DNA from: Siderastrea radians
Lineage: Eukaryota; Cnidaria; Anthozoa; Scleractinia; Rhizangiidae
DNA length: 64,000 nucleotides
Direction: 5' to 3'
Assembly (NCBI GenBank): GCA_964017195.1
Contig: OZ024890.1
Coordinates: forward strand, 69,245,376-69,309,375
The notes under the pieces are model-generated. The model had not been told where the DNA came from, searched no databases, and saw only the letters and a list, made by a program, of their open reading frames with translations. Positions 54,497-64,000 of the stretch are shown piece after piece. The position numbers and the translations under genes are program-made. Numbering within the stretch: the stretch's first letter is position 1; the number at the start of each line of letters is the position of its first letter.

Positions 54497-56780
54497 CATA
54501 CGCCCGTGTTTAGTTGACGTTGCTGTTATTCGTTCGATCTAGAAGTGTTTTTTTTTTCAAAGCTTTTTTGCAAAACAGAACACATGGTAGAACAGTGTTA
54601 ACATAGATTTCCAATCTTGTCATTGTATTTGCTTATTTGCTTTCTCTTTCTTTAGAATGCCCCTTTACACGAGCGAGTTTTGATGAGAACTGTGGTCACT
54701 TGAGCGGCGATTTTCATTGCAAATGCAATCGGCCGCGTAAACGAACGACAAATTCAAGGCAATTTTGCGGCCATTCGTCTCAACGAACTGGTTGAGTTTC
54801 ACTTGCAACAGGTTTGGGGCAGACGAGGTGACGTGACTGCTTGGCCTGTTTCTAGTTAAGCAGAAAAATATGTAAATTTCTAGCGTCCATTTTCTTGAAC
54901 CAATATCAATTTAAAGTTCGGTGTCGTTTTGTAAATAGGTGAAAAGATATAACCGGTTCAACTAAGCTATTTGCCTATTAAATTCGCTGAGAGACCGATC
55001 TTTCTAGTGGCTGTCGAATAAGGTAGATTGCAGCTTGCACTGACCAATCAGGGCTCGGGAGTTTTCTTTAAATTAGACAATTAATCAGGCTCTAAGCCAG
55101 AACGTACGTGCCTTTTCCCGCCACAAGTTTTGCCGCAGTCGGTTCGCTGCGGGTTCTGATTGAATTCAATTCACAACGTACTTATTCAGGGTAATATGTT
55201 CCCGACTGGAAAGCTACGTTTGCCAGTTGACACATGTACACGGTTTGACCTTCCATTGATACGCAGATGATTAAAAGCGCACAGAAAATGGTGATTTTCA
55301 AGGACGCCGTCGACAGCGAAACCGGGTGAAAAACGTTTTGAGATCGCGTTTTAAAATCCCACCTTTCAGATAAAGACGAATGAAAACGTTTACTTCACTG
55401 TCCTTTAGCTTTTATTTTGTGTTACGTCAGTCATTTGAAAAAGTTGCGCCAAAGTTTGAAACGTGAAACGTATATGCTAAATTTGTGCTTTCTTTTTATT
55501 GTAAATAGAAGACTCTTAAGATTAAGAATCTCCTATGCTCTATGAATTCCCAGCAGCAGAATCTTCACGCTATTTCGCGATATTTTTTCCCGCTACTACT
55601 ATGACATACTTGAGGAGCGAGTTCATAGATACACTGCTTCGTTGAATGCAGAGTAGATTAACAGACGATCACTTGTAACATAAGTTAGACTTTCTGTAAT
55701 AAAGTTTTTACCTTAAACGTCGTTGAAATATGGTTTGTTGTTGGTGAGTGGGTGATTCCATCAAAATAAAAGTTGACTTCCCCTTTTTTTTTCAAAACTT
55801 CTCTGATAGCTCACTATCGGCATATCGACAGACGTAATGAAAAAAATAAGGTCACCATGCTCACAAAAGAAGATATGATCTATTCAATCACCCGCAATTA
55901 TTTCCATGTCTATTTATTTGGCTGCTTTTTGTTAGAACACGCTGAAGGTTGTTTGTTTGTTTCTTTGTTCCTTTGTTTCTTTTCAAAGAATTGATAAGGA
56001 AGTTCAGCTTTTGAGTAGAAGTTATCTGATTTTCAATAAGAAAGTTTGAATTTAATAGAATTTACAAAATTAAGTATTCATTTGCAAAAGATAGCGAGAA
56101 ATTATCTTATTTTCAATAAGAAAGTTTGAATTAAATCTTGAATTTACAAAATTAAATATCCACTTGCAAAAGATAGCGAAAGCCGAAAGCTCGTGACGCA
56201 ATGAATATAAAATCTTTCTTAAGTCAAAAAGTCTTTTCAACCGGGCCTATTGCAATTCCCGCCCTAACACCGACCATCAGCTTGAACCCCTGTTTTCGAC
56301 ACCCTCAAACTTGCATGACGACGCGTAACTGGGTGATGAAAGGCTAGGAACTTCAAACTCACTTGTTCACGGAAAGTTGTAAAGTTAAAAAGATTTTAAT
56401 TCAAAGGAAGAGGACTTATTCTCGTGCTTTGGTGTTTATTATGTGTTCCTGCTGTACTTTTAGCGTTTTTCTTATAGAACCATAATTTTTCCTCTTCTGA
56501 AAATGGTAGTCGATGAGAATTTGTTGAATAATAAAACAATTATCCCGATCAATCTTGCGGAATATCCCCTGATTTAGCCAACTCGGCCTACGGCCTCGTC
56601 GGCTAAGTATCAACCAACTGAATTAGTTACTGTACAGAAGGCGCGCGAAACGAGTACAAATATCCCACGATATTGCACAGTTGACTATTGTACAGTACCG
56701 TGCGCGCGCTCATCCTGTTACACTTGTAGTTTTCTTTCAAGTTATTGAAAGAGGTTGAAAAAGGTTAATGGGATAATAAA
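54497..56780. other. ASH2L 3' flank; no gene recognised
   Basis: Probably includes the ASH2L 3'UTR. A candidate poly(A) signal AATAAA lies at 55698-55703, 1.2 kb after the stop. Two near-identical blocks about 100 bp apart (near 56030 and 56115, with TTTTCAATAAGAAAGTTTGAAT) form a short direct duplication. No coding segment was recognised. Confidence 0.45.
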
Positions 56781-56782
56781 TC

Positions 56783-56924
56783 TCTTATTAGATGTTTCGG
56801 TGTGAAGTATCGCCGTATATTTTTACTCGTTGTTTGTATTTTGACTCGCCCTGCGGGCTTATCAAGATACAGCACAACTCGTAAAAATATACAGCGATAC
56901 TTCACACCGAACATCTAATAAGAT
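56783..56924. mobile_element. 142-bp foldback element
   Basis: TCTTATTAGATGTTTCGGTG at the left and its near-perfect complement at the right (one mismatch), with arms continuing through TGAAGTATCGC and ATATTTTTAC; the spacer is about 40 bp. Confidence 0.75.
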
Positions 56925-57019
56925 ATCTACATATTCCACGCGATTTCGCAGGATAATTGTCAAATAACCGAAAAGATTATTTTGAAAAGGTTTAAAGAAT
57001 AATAGGGCCTTTCAAGCAA

Positions 57020-57490
57020 GTTGTCAGTTAACCCTTGGCACAAATATCAGTTGTCAGTAACTTTTTTGGCCATTTGTCAGTTGTCAGTTAAAATTTAGGC
57101 CGTTTATCAGTTGTCAGGAAACCCCATCCAGACCCTTGAGGTGTATCTGCTGTTCAAGGCAAATATAAGATTTGCTTGATCGCAATATATTGCGTCAGGA
57201 TATGTGCCAGTTCACCACTTCGAAGGCTATTTATGGGTAAATAGGAAAATGTTCAAAGGAAATGTTCATTTAGACTTCACTTATCTGATTTATGACCCAC
57301 AAAATGGTTCCAAATATGTATGTAGGGATGAACAAAGTGAAACATTCAAAACACACACACGGAAAGGGGAGGGGGGGGGTGGATGGGGTTAAATGATAGC
57401 GGCGAATCGGCCAAAATTTTAACTGTTAGCTGAGAAACGCTGCGTTTTGTTAACTCCTAGCTGAGAAATTTCAAGTTACTGTTAGCTGAT
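57020..57490. repeat. Simple-motif repeats TCAGTTGTCAGTTAA and TTAGCTGAGAAA
   Basis: Four copies of a CAGTTGTCAGT motif at 57025-57120, and three of a CTGTTAGCTGAGAAA-like motif at 57420-57490, flank a G-rich run at 57363-57388. May be subterminal repeats of one degraded element. Confidence 0.45.
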
Positions 57491-57679
57491 ATGGATAAAT
57501 GTTCTCTGAAAATTTTCTGGGTATCAACCCACAAATAGGCCACTTGTAGCATAGTTAAACTAATTTGTTGAAAACAATTTTTTTTAAACTTTTTAAACGC
57601 TAAACTAGTGAGCAGTACAAGCAGAACTGTGCAAACTTAAATTGTAAAACATGTTTATTAGGCGGCACGACGTCTCAAA

Positions 57680-57828
57680 CGTCGCTGCCGTCTCATAAAA
57701 TGGGAAGCACATTCCTGAATTGGCGGTAGTCAGTAGACTTAGTCTCCGCGCGGAACGTCGCTCTGTCGTCTCATAAAAGTAGCACATTCCTGAATTGGCG
57801 GTAGTCAGTAGACTTAGTCTCCGCGCGG
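57680..57828. repeat. Two tandem copies of a ~75-bp unit
   Basis: Each unit runs from CGTCGCT through GTCTCATAAAA and GCACATTCCTGAATTGGCGG to CTTAGTCTCCGCGCGG (57680-57753 and 57756-57828), nearly identical apart from a few bases after CATAAAA. A recent local duplication. Confidence 0.85.
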
Positions 57829-57879
57829 GCTCTAAATAATCAGGCTCGTTATAATGACGTGTATTTTACGAGATTGAAA

Positions 57880-60080
57880 GTGTGAAGTGTAATTTTGTTG
57901 TTTTGAGTTTCCCGGTGTATTGAAGTTGAGTAAAGGTAATTGTTGAATTGTTTATTTCGCTGTTTTTTAGGGGATTTCGTTTTTAAGGGGCAGTGTTTAC
58001 AAAGGCTAGTGAGAACTTTGGAGTTGTGCAGGTTGTCAGTATGTGGGCATAAAAATAGTTTTGGTGTTGCTTTACTGAGTTCTTAGCCTGGGAGATTGTC
58101 GATGACTTATGGAGACTATTGTTAACAGTGGTTCGACAGTGCTTCCAACTTGACAGGTTGGGGTCATATACAAAAATCAATAATTGAGTGGAATGTCAGT
58201 TTGAAAATCCTTTAAGGTTTCCCTTTTCATCAGTTAATCAATGCCTTAAATTCTGGACATTCTTGGGTAATATGTTTACATTCATTTAATTGAAGTACGT
58301 GGGTAGAATTCGTTCAGAGGACATTAACCGAGAAAGTTCTCCTCAGGTATATTAAGGACTGGGTCATTTGAGGTACAGTCAAAAATGAAGGGGGGTGGTC
58401 TATCTCCGTAAGTATGCAACCTATTGACACGAAATTAAGCAGAAAGATGAAACTTGTCACGAAGGCTCATTTTGATAAACAGCTGTCACAAGAGGGATCA
58501 CGTGACTAATTGAGGTATTGAATTTCGATATTATTTTTTAGGCGACATGCAGGAGAATTTATGCAAACCTAACTTGCAAAATGACGTCTTAATAGTTTTC
58601 CTTGCATTAAGTTCTACAAGAAATTAACTGGAAGGCGTGTCCAGGTCACGTGGTCATTGACATGTCATGATTTTGGTGTCACGCAATAGCCATAAGGCCC
58701 TCATCCGGGGTAGGGAGACCACCTTTCCAGTTACATTTGGAAAGTACCTCATGAAGGTAGAAACGCAATCACTGGAAATGCCAGGTAAACGTATTTTTTC
58801 CTTGTGTGCAGAAGCCCTAAAGAACAGAACCGGAAGTAAAACCTTAATTGGTCACGCAATGTGTTGCCATGGAAATGTTAATGTCAAAAATACTATATCA
58901 ACAGGATAAAGGCCATGGCCAAGTCTCATACTTATCACATGTTTCCTTTCGAAGATAGACCACCCCCATTACTTTCTGGATCAGATACTTGCAGTACCTG
59001 AGTCGAAGGAAATGTGGCATATACGCGGCATTTCTTTGGTCACAGTAGCTTTGTTGAAGAGTTTTAAGGTGAATTTTTCATTTGTAGCTATGATGAAGCA
59101 GATAGATTTAGTGATTCATGGGAGAACTGACTGTCATTTGTAAGAGGTGTTGTGGAGGTAAAGATGGTTGATTTGTTTTGTAAGATGATGACATTGATTA
59201 GATAGAGGATGTGCGCGGTAATTGTGTAAAGGAGGTTAGCGAAGGCCTATAAGTCTGTTTTAGTTCTTTGAAGTAGTTCTCGTTACGAAAAAAGTAATCG
59301 TACAAAGGAGCGTTGTTGTTTTGAGTTTTGCGGATTATCGAAGATAATTAAAGGTAGGTGTTGTAATGTTTATTCGCTGTTTTTAAGAACATTTGGTTGA
59401 GAAGGGCGGTGTTTATTAAGGGTAGTGTTTACTTTGGAGTCGTTAGCAGTGGTTAGTGTTTTCGGATAGAAATACACGGTTTTGTTTCTGGTGTTGTTTT
59501 GAGTGCTCGATAACAAGTTTCTGGCGTATTTCTGAGAATGTAGTGGAAGCTGGCAGATTGGAGAGTGTAAAAGAAAAACGTTGTGTGTGAAGTATGCGTA
59601 ATGTTTGAAATGAAGCAAGACAAGTAACATATTGCAAAAATGATTATTGTTTATGTAGCTGATGCGTTTTTTAACGGAAGCAAAACAATAACATTATCCA
59701 CAAGTTGGTTGTCTTTTACTACCATTATAAATGTCATAGAAAAGGAGATTGAAATGCCGTTTGGTTTAGCATGCGAGATCGTCCATGAGCCATAGAGAGT
59801 ATTGTTAGTTGTGGTTACATAATGCTTCCAACTCAACCGGCTGCGAAGGCGATGATAAACTCCATTCTTGAGTTTTGTGATGATGTAAAGCATAAGATGG
59901 AAGATATTGTTGACTCTACCCGTTAAGTGGCAATGTCTGTAAGAGCGGTCCACTGCATTTCGGGTCAGAAAAACGTTTTCCCTCAAACTTTGCCCAGGAA
60001 ACCATCTTGGGTCACGAGTAAATGGAACGAGTTTTGTCTTGGGAAATACGTTAAAATAGTTCTTTTTAGAGCCCACAACA
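57880..60080 (-). repeat. Diverged pair of minus-strand blocks of unknown nature
   Basis: Minus-strand sequence 58180-57890 and 60000-59300 align in several parts. One is the block with TTGGAAGCA followed by ACCACTGTTAACAATAGTCT (versus ACCACAACTAACAATACTCT). Another is the block with AAAACAGCGAA, CCTTTA and AAACTCAAAACAACAA. The second copy has about 400 bp that the first lacks and carries a 141-codon minus-strand frame (60076-59651). Similarity is at DNA level and no protein family is recognised. Confidence 0.45.
58386..58978. mobile_element. TIR element with GGGGTGGTCTATCTCCG ends
   Basis: The left GGGGTGGTCTATCTCCG and right complement of GGGGTGGTCTATCTTCG form inverted repeats around about 560 bp. 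An 80-codon frame inside (58667-58909) has no recognisable domain. It interrupts the stretch between the two minus-strand blocks described for 57880-60080. Confidence 0.65.
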
Positions 60081-61547
60081 GTAAGAGCGGCAAAAGGCGT
60101 AAATTAGCGCCTGGCCAGACACGAACTGATTGCATAAGTTAGCGACCTCACTGCTCAAAAACCACAACACGCAGCAAAAAAGTGTTATTATTTTTAAGTT
60201 AAGAGGTCCTTCAAGGGTGTAAAGCGTATGTTAAATTGAATTTGTGTTCAAGTGGAAGCTCGTGATAATTGATATATTGACACTCATCTGAGCGCTTTCT
60301 GAAAACTCGCAAAAAAACCCTGTCTTCGTCGGCCTTTATTTCCTGAGTCCAGACCGAGTCGCTCTAAATTCCTATCGAAGTGCGTTAATGAGATGTCAGG
60401 GAGTACAGAAATATAAAAATACCTTGCACTTTTTATCTTCCTTTACCACAGTGACTTCGAACTTTTGGGGATTTTTGCGAATATGACATATGCATTATGC
60501 AAATTAGGTTGTTGAACAAATTCGGATCGTGTGAACTAAATAGCTTCTAGATTTTAAGATTTCTCCATTTCAAGTCATAAATACAGAAAAGCGTACACAA
60601 ATAGAAGTTTCAAACTGTTCAAATGGATGAAATAAGCGAATTACTGAGTCCTGCTCTTTGGATGCTAATCTGGAGAATTGCGTGACTCGCATTATGCAAA
60701 TTAGGTTGTCTGCTAAACTCTGTCCGTTCCGGTAACCGTTGCAAAAAACCTTTCTAATTGTTTGGACCCCACTTTTGTTTTAATTGAATATTAAGGAAAT
60801 GTTAAGACTACATGCACTGTAGGTAGAAAACGTTGACGACGAATTCAGCTAGTTAAAGTACTGACTTCTATTCATGTGTCATTTGAATAACTCTGTTTCC
60901 AATGAAATGGACAACTTGTAACAATTAATGAATCTCTACTTTTTTGTAGTCGGGTTTTGGTTTTTTATTCCTGCAATTTGCTCTTTGATCTTCCTTTTCC
61001 ACAACGCCTTCGAAACGTTTGGTGCTTTTATCCCGGGACTTTAGTCAAGCGCTTTATTTTGTTTATGCAAACTAGGTTGTTCGCGTCAGTGGAGCAAACT
61101 CAATAAAAAGACTGCGAATTATAAAGTGCCGATGTTTGGATGCTTTGGGGCAAAATGTGACGAGAATTATGCAAACTAAATTTTCTGCCAAACGTTTAAT
61201 CAGATTATAAGAAACTTGAAAGTTTTTGTTTGATTTGAAACGGCTAAAGCTACGTCTTGGTGGGTTCCTTTTCCAGGGTTGGTTAGATGGCCTCTTATAA
61301 TATAAAACTATTGTTTCCCAGTTAAATAGTAACGTCCAACATTGAAATTAGTAAATGCTTGTCAGATAATTTTCCACCTTGGTACGTCAACAGCAAGCCA
61401 GTGAAGAGGGTTTGTACAAAAGCCAGTACCATTCTTCGCTCGGCGAAGCCCCGGAAGTACAAAGGTCATAGCTAGGCTTTCCCCCTCCCCCCCGCCCCGC
61501 GATCATCTCCCCCCCGCCCCACGACATGATCGCTAAACTGAGATTGT

Positions 61548-61712
61548 GCTCTTGTCTCTCTCTCCTCCGCAGAGGCTCCTGTTAGTAAACACCAATGAAG
61601 CGTTCCCCGCGCGCTTCAATTTTTCCCTCTTCCCAGCCCCCGCGCGCTTTTTCCCAAGTGTGCAGTCAAGGGGCGACTGTAGGAGGCCTCTGCGGAGGAG
61701 AGAGCTCTTGTC
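61548..61712. mobile_element. Foldback element with CTCTCCTCCGCAGAGGC ends
   Basis: The left CTCTCTCCTCCGCAGAGGC and right GCCTCTGCGGAGGAGAGAG are inverted repeats. The flanking GCTCTTGTC occurs directly on both sides (61548 and 61704), possibly a 9-bp target duplication. Confidence 0.7.
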
Positions 61713-61844
61713 TAATAATTCAAAAGAAATTAAATGACTATGCTTCAAGTGAACTGTTCAAAGGAACGTAGGGGTAGTTCTTTGTTTAAGTCGAGAATTT
61801 AATCAGACCTGTAAGCGAGAAGTGAAATAGGCCATTTCCCAACT

Positions 61845-61851
61845 AATAATG

Positions 61852-61909
<58 letters not shown>

Positions 61910-61931
61910 TAATAACAATTATAATAATAAA
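61845..61931. repeat. (AAT)n microsatellite
   Basis: More than 25 near-perfect AAT/TAA units with a few AAC interruptions, directly adjoining the 3' end of the minus-strand LINE fragment, whose tail it may be. Confidence 0.95.
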
Positions 61932-62470
61932 TTTCTAGAGCGCCATTTCCCAATGGTCCAATGGCACTTTACAAAGTTGTTATTACGTTTATCTACAAAT
62001 AATCTTAAAAAACAACAAATAAACAAATTAAAATGAACTAACATTGATCATAACGATAAATAAATCAGAAGTCATAGCCAAAAGCTTCTTTAAACAGCCA
62101 AGTCTTAAGTTTAGACTTAAAAGTCGAAAGAGATACACATTTTCTTAATTCTAAGGGAAGGTTGTTCCATATGGTCGGTGCGGAAACTGCAAAGGAACGA
62201 CCGCCAGACGTTTTCAGATTAAATCTGGGTACACCAAGGAGATTATGACTAGATGATCTCAGTGTCCTGCATGCTAGGCTTGTAAGGCCTTAGAAGTTCC
62301 GTGATGTAACTGGGAGCAACGTCATGAAGAGCTTTGAATGTAACCAGGGCGATCTTGAAAATAATCCTTTGTTCAACAGGAAGCCAGTGAAGATTTAAAA
62401 GCAAAGGTGTGACATGTTCAAATTGACTTGTTGAATAAATGAGTCTTGCTGAACAGTTCAAGACACGTTG
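61932..62470 (-). mobile_element. 3' fragment of a LINE (CR1/L2/Rex-like), minus strand
   Basis: The minus-strand frame 62461-62249 reads ARLIYS...FEHVTPLLLNLHWLPVEQRI then FKIALVTFKALHDVAPSYIT, the typical C-terminal end of non-LTR reverse-transcriptase proteins. A 3'UTR-like part runs to the (AAT)n tract. Upstream coding sequence is absent, so it is a dead, 5'-truncated copy. Confidence 0.85.
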
Positions 62471-62517
62471 TAAATCTTGTAGAACACATTTAGGTTGACC
62501 CCGGCCATAATTGCTTT

Positions 62518-62612
62518 AAGCCTCCCTTTCAAAGCGCGGCTAAGTGCACAACCTTCCATATGAATATTAAAGGTGTGCACCTAGCCTCGCTTTGATAGAG
62601 AGGCTCAAGACA
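62518..62612. mobile_element. ~95-bp hairpin MITE
   Basis: The left GCCTCCCTTTCAAAGCGCGG and right complement CTCGCTTTGATAGAGAGGC pair imperfectly, with inner arms GTGCACAACCTT and AAGGTGTGCAC-like around CATATGAATATT. Confidence 0.65.
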
Positions 62613-63229
62613 ATTCGGAAATGGCCTATCAAAAGACACCTTCACCAGAGTGCGAAAGTAGCTCGAAAGTTAAGCGATTCACCGTCGTCTGTGAGGCGCT
62701 TCCACGCGAAGTCAGCGAGGTTCCAAGAAGCCTCCAGTTCTTTAAGAGCTAGGTCTTAATTGAATGTGGACATGAAATCAGAACACGCGATGCAGAATGA
62801 TGCAGAATTAGGCTTTTTTGTTTTCGCTGTTGAAGCTTTTTTGTATCAAAACTGATACAATGATATCCAATTCTTTTGATTGAAGTGAAGAAAAGGAACC
62901 AGACTGTTTTAAAAAACGGGCATCTGTGACCAGGTGACTATCCGGCCCTGAAAAAGGAACCCATGAAGACACGGCTTTAGCCGTTTCGAATCAAACCGGC
63001 ATCGATGAAAGAGAGATCCAAAACGTTACACGTCCCTTATTTGGCAAAAAATCCAGTTGGCATAATTTTCGTCACATTTTGCCTCAAAGCATCCAAACAT
63101 CGGCAGCGTATAATCCGCGGTCTTTGACACGCAAACAACCTTGCTTGTCTCAATTTTGCATAAACAAAATAAAGCGCTTAAAAAAAGCCCCGGAACAAAA
63201 TCCCGGGGCGGGGTTTACTCCCCTATATT

Positions 63230-63720
63230 GCCTATACGGGGACGTGTCGCTGGACAGGGTATGGTTTTTGGCCTCTCTGTCCTAAACAGGGTACAAAATG
63301 TTAACCGAGTCTGTCCTAAATAGGGTATCAACGTGTCGTAAACAGGGTATGGTCAGAACCGATTGTCGTCATTAAATATGGCTTACACAGTATTTAGGTA
63401 TCCTAGATCGGGGACGTTTGTTGGTCTTTGAAACACTTTAAATTGTGTAAAACAAGGGAGTTGGTATAATAATCATTTGCTCTAAACAGGGACCTAAAAT
63501 AGAGGGTGCTGTCCTACAAAGAGTAGGTATTTTTGGGCTTTTTTTGTCCTATACAGCAAGGCCCTCAAACCCTCAGTTGGTCAAGTGTCCCTCCCCCTGG
63601 GACAAAAGCACCAAAAGTTCGAAGGCGCTGTGGAAAAGGAAGATCAAAAGAGCAAAACGAAGACATAAAAAAATCAAGACCCGACTACAAAAAAGTAGAG
63701 ATTCATTTTTATTCACCAGA
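63230..63720. mobile_element. Insertion with repeated CTAAACAGGGTA motifs inside the right inverted-repeat arm
   Basis: At least five versions of GTCCTAAACAGGGTA (63279-63500) occur in a segment that has no counterpart in the left arm of the 60650-64000 inverted repeat. It is probably a small element inserted after the inverted repeat formed. Small open frames here are not supported as genes. Confidence 0.5.
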
Positions 63721-64000
63721 ACAGAATAACTGTGACAAGCTGTCCATTTCATTGCAAACAGAGTTATACAAATGACACATGAATAGAAGTCAGTACTGTA
63801 ACTTGCTGAATTCATCGTCAACGTTTTCTACCTACAGTGCATGTAGTCTTAACACTTCTTTAATATTCAATTAAAACAAAACTGGGGTCCAAACAGTTAG
63901 AAAGGTTTTTTACAACGGTTACCGGAACGGGCCAAGTTTAGCAGACAACCTAATTTGCATAATGCGAGTCACGCAATTCTCCAGATTAGCATCCAAAGAT

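Larger units (their letters stand above)
45131..51837 (-). mobile_element. Tyrosine-recombinase retrotransposon (DIRS order, Ngaro/PAT-like layout), full length
   Basis: Inserted antisense in ASH2L intron 11. On the minus strand the order is A1 (51837-51654), gag, RT/RNase H, tyrosine recombinase, B1 (45519-45450), A2 (45449-45266), about 65 nt, B2 (45200-45131). This is the split direct repeat layout of Ngaro/PAT elements. A1 and A2 differ at about five of 184 positions; B1 and B2 are identical over 70. B1 and A2 abut exactly at GAATA/GTAAT. The element's outer ends meet host DNA in the same words, consistent with recombinase-mediated insertion of a circle and no target duplication. All three coding parts are open, so it may be young or active. 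Copy number cannot be judged here. Confidence 0.9.
60650..64000. repeat. Large inverted repeat running off the right edge
   Basis: The left arm 60650-61300 pairs with 64000-62920 read backwards. Shared words include TTTGGATGCTAATCTGGAGA, GCATTATGCAAATTAGGTTG, GTCTTAACA, AGCGCTTTATTTTGTTTATG, GATGTTTGGATGCTTTG and GAAACGGCTAAAGC. The right arm is longer because of an insertion at about 63230-63720. The arms flank about 1.6 kb holding a LINE fragment, a microsatellite and foldbacks. Probably a long-TIR transposon or an inverted duplication; the outer end is not in the window. Confidence 0.75.

Noticed and set aside
61546..61748. Two small frames on opposite strands
   Set aside because: Both lie on the CTCTCCTCCGC foldback element; GC-rich palindrome by-products.

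Overview
The window is nuclear DNA of an animal, most likely an anthozoan cnidarian such as a reef coral. The evidence is spliced metazoan genes with GT/AG introns, multi-cysteine-cluster Toll-like receptors (TLRs) in a tandem array, a tyrosine-recombinase retrotransposon, LINE and SINE debris, and many small foldback DNA transposons in AT-rich introns. All identifications come from reading the sequence; no database search was run.

Two host genes frame the window. At the left edge, on the minus strand, are the first four coding exons of vinculin (1-3214). It is arranged head to head with ASH2L, whose first coding exon starts 322 bp away, so 3215-3535 probably acts as a bidirectional promoter. 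ASH2L (plus strand, 3536-54496, 16 coding exons, 452 codons before the stop) occupies most of the window. It encodes the SPRY domain and the C-terminal DPY30-binding end of the COMPASS/MLL complex subunit. I found no exon for the N-terminal PHD/winged-helix module.

The ASH2L introns hold almost everything else. Intron 3 (7226-36109, 28.9 kb) contains four intronless TLR-type receptors, all on the same strand as the host gene: A (10539-13499, intact), B (16406-19385, pseudogene), C (22561-25530, intact) and D (28022-31013, cut by a 4-bp insertion just before its TIR domain). A, B and C carry a common MITE in their upstream regions, and the copies show a patchy identity pattern that suggests gene conversion. 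Introns 5 and 6 carry two separate TA-flanked inverted-repeat transposons on either side of a 29-nt microexon. Intron 11 carries an apparently intact DIRS/Ngaro/PAT-type retrotransposon in antisense (45131-51837): gag, RT/RNase H, tyrosine recombinase and split direct repeats. Its gag appears to contain an intron filled with a ~25-bp minisatellite of roughly 45-50 units.

From 54497 to 64000 I recognise no host gene. The sequence consists of the ASH2L 3' flank, several foldback elements, a LINE fragment, and one arm plus most of the other arm of a large inverted repeat that runs off the right edge. The main points of interest are the receptor array nested inside a chromatin gene, the receptor with a severed TIR, the unusual TIR BB loop, and the retrotransposon with a minisatellite-filled gag intron.
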